DNA of 6,581 bases from Yimella sp. (GTDB lineage: Bacteria > Actinomycetota > Actinomycetes > Actinomycetales > Dermatophilaceae). The translations under genes and the position numbers were made by a program. Shown in pieces: positions 4,304 to 6,581 of the stretch. Location of the stretch: contig JASLFY010000164.1 of NCBI GenBank assembly GCA_030150425.1, forward strand, positions 1 through 6,581. Direction: 5' to 3'. Under the pieces are notes generated by a model. It was not told the DNA's origin and ran no database searches. It saw only the letters and a program-made list of their open reading frames with translations. Position 1 is the stretch's first letter. Every line of letters starts with the position of its first letter.

Positions 4304-5527
4304 TCAGGCTCCTCGTCCGTAGTTGTCGGGCAACGCGTGACCCATCCGGTCACGCTTGGTGTTCAGGTAGTGCAGGTTCGCCGGGCCGGCCGGCACGACC
4401 AGGGGCACGGTCTCGACCACGTCGATCCCGTTGTCGGACAGCTGGTTCCGCTTGTCCGGGTTGTTGGTGAGCATGCGGATGCGGGTGGCATCGAGGTCGT
4501 GCAGGATCGCCGCGGCGGCGCCGTACTCGCGCCCGTCGACCGGCAGCCCGAGCTGCTGCTGGGCCTCGACGGTGTCGGCGCCGGCGTCCTGCAGGGCGTA
4601 CGCCGCCAGCTTGGGCAGCAGGCCCACGCCGCGGCCCTCGTGACCGCGCAGGTAGACCACCGCGCCGGGCTCGGCGGCGATGCGGGCCAGCGACTCCTGA
4701 AGCTGCGGACCGCAGTCGCACCGCAGCGAGCCGAAGACGTCGCCGGTCAGGCACTCGGAGTGCACCCGGACCAACGGGGTGTCGCCCAGGCCGTGCGGCG
4801 AGACGAGCACGAGGTGTTCGGCGCCGGTCAGCTTGTCGGCGTAGCCGCGCACGTCAAAGGTGGCGTGGTCGGTCGGCAGGACGGTGCGCGCCGCTGCTTC
4901 CACGCGGTCGAACCGCTCGCGGTGGGCGGCGAGCTGCTCGATGGTGATGACCGGCAGCTGCCCGGTCGCACCGAGTTCCAACACCGCCGGCCGACGCATC
5001 ATCGACCCGTCGTCATGCACCAGTTCGCCGATGACACCGACCGGGGCGAGCCCGGCGAGACGGCAGAGGTCGACGGCCGCCTCGGTGTGACCGCGGCGCT
5101 CCAGCACTCCCCCGTCCTTCGCGCGCAGCGGGAGGACGTGGCCGGGACGGACGAAGTCGGCCGGGGTGGCGGCGTACGACGCCAGGGCCTGAACCGTGGT
5201 CAGGCGGTCGGCCGCGCTGATCCCGGTGGTGACGCCCGCGGCGGCGTCGACCGACACGGTGTACGCCGTACACAAAGGGTCGGCGTTGTTCGCGACCATC
5301 AGCGGCAGGTCGAGCCGGTCGGCGAGATCGCCGGGCAGCGGCGCGCACAGGTAGCCGGAGCTGTGGCGGATGGTCCAGGCCATCCACTCCGGCGTCGCGG
5401 TCTGCGCGGCGAGGACGACGTCGCCCTCGTTCTCGCGCGACTCGTCGTCGGTGACCAGGACCGGGCGGCCGGCGCGGAGGGCGTCGAGGGCCGCTTCGAC
5501 CGTGTTCATGTCCACGTGCTCGTTCAT
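4304..5527 (-). CDS. ribBA: Bifunctional 3,4-dihydroxy-2-butanone-4-phosphate synthase / GTP cyclohydrolase II (RibBA)
   Basis: This 407-residue fusion opens both arms of riboflavin synthesis. The N-terminal RibB domain (about 8-203) makes dihydroxybutanone phosphate from ribulose 5-phosphate; the C-terminal RibA domain (about 207-405) opens GTP. RibB signatures are D-D-E-S-R-E-N-E-G-D at 27-36, G-V-T-T-G-I-S-A-A-D-R at 98-108, R-P-G-H-V-L-P-L-R at 127-135 and R-G-H-T-E-A at 145-150. RibA signatures are the zinc site with C259, C270 and C272, R-G-H-E-G-R-G-V-G-L at 294-303, Y310 in A-Y-A-L-Q-D, and L-T-N-N-P-D-K near 353-359. Y310 aligns with E. coli RibA Tyr105, the residue replaced by Met in the Streptomyces homologue that stops at an earlier product, so full GTP cyclohydrolase II activity is expected. 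Both halves look intact. ATG at 5527 makes an ATGA overlap with ribE and has GAAGGAG five bases upstream; a second in-frame ATG at 5509 is less likely. Confidence 0.97.
   Translation of the reverse strand: MNEHVDMNTVEAALDALRAGRPVLVTDDESRENEGDVVLAAQTATPEWMAWTIRHSSGYLCAPLPGDLADRLDLPLMVANNADPLCTAYTVSVDAAAGVTTGISAADRLTTVQALASYAATPADFVRPGHVLPLRAKDGGVLERRGHTEAAVDLCRLAGLAPVGVIGELVHDDGSMMRRPAVLELGATGQLPVITIEQLAAHRERFDRVEAAARTVLPTDHATFDVRGYADKLTGAEHLVLVSPHGLGDTPLVRVHSECLTGDVFGSLRCDCGPQLQESLARIAAEPGAVVYLRGHEGRGVGLLPKLAAYALQDAGADTVEAQQQLGLPVDGREYGAAAAILHDLDATRIRMLTNNPDKRNQLSDNGIDVVETVPLVVPAGPANLHYLNTKRDRMGHALPDNYGRGA
4309..4314 (-). promoter_or_regulatory. Ribosome binding site of ribH
   Basis: GAGGAG lies eight bases before the GTG start of ribH and within the last codons of ribBA. 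It confirms the non-ATG start and suggests that ribH translation follows from ribBA. Confidence 0.8.
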
Positions 5528-6156
5528 GCCGGCTCCTTCTGCAACAGGCGTTCGGCGTACTTGGCCAGCACGTCGACCTCGACGTTCACCGGGTCGCCGA
5601 TCCGGTGGTGGGACAGGTTGGTGAGCTCGAGGGTGGTCGGGATGAGGCTGACCGTGACGAGCGGCCCGTGTGTGTTGTCCGCTTTGTCGTCCGGTGCGTC
5701 GTCCGCGAGCTCCGCGATCGTCAGCGAGACACCGTCGAGCGTGATCGAGCCCTGGGCGACGACGTACCGCGCCAGGTGGTTCGGGAGGCGCACGGTGAGC
5801 TTGGTCCAGTGGTCGTCCGCCTCGATGGCGACGACCTCGGCGACACCGTCGACGTGGCCCTGCACGATGTGACCGTCGAACCGGCCGTCGGCGCGCATCG
5901 CGCGTTCCAGGTTGACCGGGCTGCCCGGGCGGAGGGCGCCGAGGCCGGTCAGCGACAACGTCTGGGCCATCACGTCGACCGCGAACTCACTGTCGTCGAA
6001 GTCGGTGACGGTCAGGCAGGTGCCGTTGACCGCGATCGACGCGCCGTGGGCGACGTCCCGCAGCACGTCCTGCGCGCTGATCGTGAGTCGCGCCGAGTCC
6101 CCTTGGTTCTCAATGGCTTTCACAGTTCCGAGTTCCTGCACGATGCCGGTGAACAT
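5524..6156 (-). CDS. ribE: Riboflavin synthase alpha subunit (RibE)
   Basis: The last step of the pathway: dismutation of two 6,7-dimethyl-8-ribityllumazine molecules into riboflavin and the pyrimidine that RibH reuses. The 210-residue protein has the family's internal duplication. The first barrel (about 1-97) begins MFTGIVQELG and holds V-N-G-T-C-L-T-V at 43-50, with the conserved cysteine at 47. The second (about 98-195) begins G-H-I-V-Q-G-H-V-D-G at 95-104 and holds L-D-G-V-S-L-T-I at 140-147. I-P-T-T-L-E-L-T-N-L at 172-181 and V-E-V-D-V-L-A-K-Y at 192-200 are the usual C-terminal motifs. Oddly, the second barrel carries an acidic loop at about 151-165 (A-D-D-A-P-D-D-K-A-D), roughly ten residues longer than the E. 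coli protein there. The gene is called ribC in E. coli. ATG at 6156 shares one base with the ribD stop (TGATG) and has GGAAGGAG four bases upstream. Confidence 0.96.
   Translation of the reverse strand: MFTGIVQELGTVKAIENQGDSARLTISAQDVLRDVAHGASIAVNGTCLTVTDFDDSEFAVDVMAQTLSLTGLGALRPGSPVNLERAMRADGRFDGHIVQGHVDGVAEVVAIEADDHWTKLTVRLPNHLARYVVAQGSITLDGVSLTIAELADDAPDDKADNTHGPLVTVSLIPTTLELTNLSHHRIGDPVNVEVDVLAKYAERLLQKEPA
5533..5539 (-). promoter_or_regulatory. Ribosome binding site of ribBA
   Basis: GAAGGAG, five bases before the ribBA ATG, lies in the last codons of ribE (K-E-P-A). It favours the ATG at 5527 over the ATG six codons later. Confidence 0.75.
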
Positions 6157-6581
6157 CAGGCTCCTTCCGGTTCGAGGGTGATGCGCAGGTCGCCGCCGAA
6201 GCGGGCGACGTCGCTGATTGCGAAGCGGCGGATGCCGCCGATGTCGGTGATGCCGAGGTCGCCCACGGCGGTCGGTCCGGCGCCGAGCAGCGCGGGCGCG
6301 AGGTAGGCGATCACGCGGTCGACCAGGCCGGCCTCGAGGAAGGCGGCGGCCAGTGTCGGGCCTCCCTCCAGCAGTACGTCGCGGATCTCGCGGCCGTGCA
6401 GTTCGGTGACGACCTCGCGCGGGTCGTGGGTGCGCAGGTGGACGGTCTTCGCCGTGTCGTCGAGCAGTTTGGCGGTCGCGGGCAGATCGCGGTGGCCGAC
6501 GACGACACGCAGCGGCTGCTGGCTCGGGGGCGTCGCACCGCGCACGGTCAGGGCGGGGTCGTCCCGCACCGCGGTCCCGGT
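6156..6581 (-). CDS. ribD: RibD, C-terminal reductase domain (5' part lies outside the window)
   Basis: RibD is normally a bifunctional deaminase/reductase that converts the GTP cyclohydrolase II product to 5-amino-6-ribitylamino-uracil 5-phosphate. Only the last 141 residues are inside the window, all from the NADPH-dependent reductase domain. They start within the signature G-T-x-x-x-D-D-P-A-L-T-V-R, where D-D-P binds substrate, and continue with D-V-L-L-E-G-G-P-T-L-A-A-A-F-L at about 68-82 and A-P-A-L-L-G at 95-100. The frame stays open to base 6581, so the GTG at 6569 is an internal valine codon and not a start. Whether the N-terminal zinc deaminase domain is present cannot be seen; a stand-alone reductase (RibD2/RibG-like) is the alternative. 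The stop overlaps the ribE ATG by one base, making it the most upstream visible gene of the operon. Confidence 0.93.
   Translation of the reverse strand, partial: TGTAVRDDPALTVRGATPPSQQPLRVVVGHRDLPATAKLLDDTAKTVHLRTHDPREVVTELHGREIRDVLLEGGPTLAAAFLEAGLVDRVIAYLAPALLGAGPTAVGDLGITDIGGIRRFAISDVARFGGDLRITLEPEGA
6161..6168 (-). promoter_or_regulatory. Ribosome binding site of ribE
   Basis: GGAAGGAG lies four bases before the ribE ATG, inside the last codons of ribD (E-P-E-G-A). Like the sites of ribBA, ribH and hisG it contains AGGAGCC, so four successive internal genes of the train share nearly the same initiation sequence. Confidence 0.75.

Noticed and set aside
5260..5274. Short inverted repeat GTGTAC-GCC-GTACAC inside ribBA
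   Set aside because: Six-base arms in the middle of a conserved coding region, encoding the T-A-Y-T segment of the RibB domain; chance is the simplest explanation.
4040..5872. A 610-codon open frame on the plus strand
   Set aside because: It is antisense to ribBA and parts of ribH and ribE, all of which have full family signatures. Its translation is rich in Arg, Gly, Val and Asp with no recognisable motif, as expected of shadow frames in GC-rich DNA.
1..6581. Mobile elements, CRISPR arrays, tRNA or rRNA genes, or a defence system
   Set aside because: I found no transposase, integrase, spaced direct repeats, tRNA-like cloverleaf or rRNA sequence. All substantial coding regions are accounted for by metabolic genes or the two small uncharacterised ones.

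Overview
The window is GC-rich (strong G/C preference at third codon positions), uses GTG starts as well as ATG, and encodes RibH, HisG, HisE, RibBA and HisF proteins that read like those of Actinomycetota. The HisG, HisE and RibH sequences in particular follow the mycobacterial/Streptomyces pattern closely. I cannot place it below phylum with confidence. It is an ordinary chromosomal metabolic region: I see no mobile element, CRISPR array, tRNA or rRNA.

Layout. (a) Positions 1-37 hold the last codons of a plus-strand gene that enters from outside the window; it stops one base before the stop of hisF, which runs on the minus strand (39-794). (b) A 62-bp divergent intergenic region separates hisF from a plus-strand P-loop kinase-like gene (857-1435). 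(c) That gene converges on the end of a long minus-strand gene train that fills the rest of the window. In the direction of transcription (from 6581 down to 1432) the train is ribD (3' part only), ribE, ribBA, ribH, a PnuC-family transporter (probably a RibM/PnuX-type riboflavin transporter), a 61-69 bp gap holding a strong hairpin, hisE, hisG, and a small membrane protein with a bacterial PH-like domain.

How the genes work together. ribD, ribE, ribBA and ribH cover the riboflavin pathway from GTP and ribulose 5-phosphate to riboflavin, except for the dephosphorylation step, which is normally supplied by other phosphatases. The transporter next to them probably supplies riboflavin by uptake. 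hisG and hisE carry out the first two steps of histidine synthesis (ATP + PRPP to PR-ATP to PR-AMP), and hisF acts later (imidazole ring closure). The minus-strand genes are packed very tightly: 1-4 bp overlaps or gaps of 3-20 bp, most with a good AGGAG-type ribosome binding site inside the preceding gene. This implies polycistronic transcription and translational coupling. The one clear break is the hairpin between the riboflavin block and hisE.

Nothing here amounts to a previously undescribed system. The most useful leads are the hairpin at the rib/his boundary, whose single mismatch becomes a G-U pair only in the rib/his transcript, the two uncharacterised genes (P-loop kinase-like and PH-like membrane protein), and the transporter's likely substrate.
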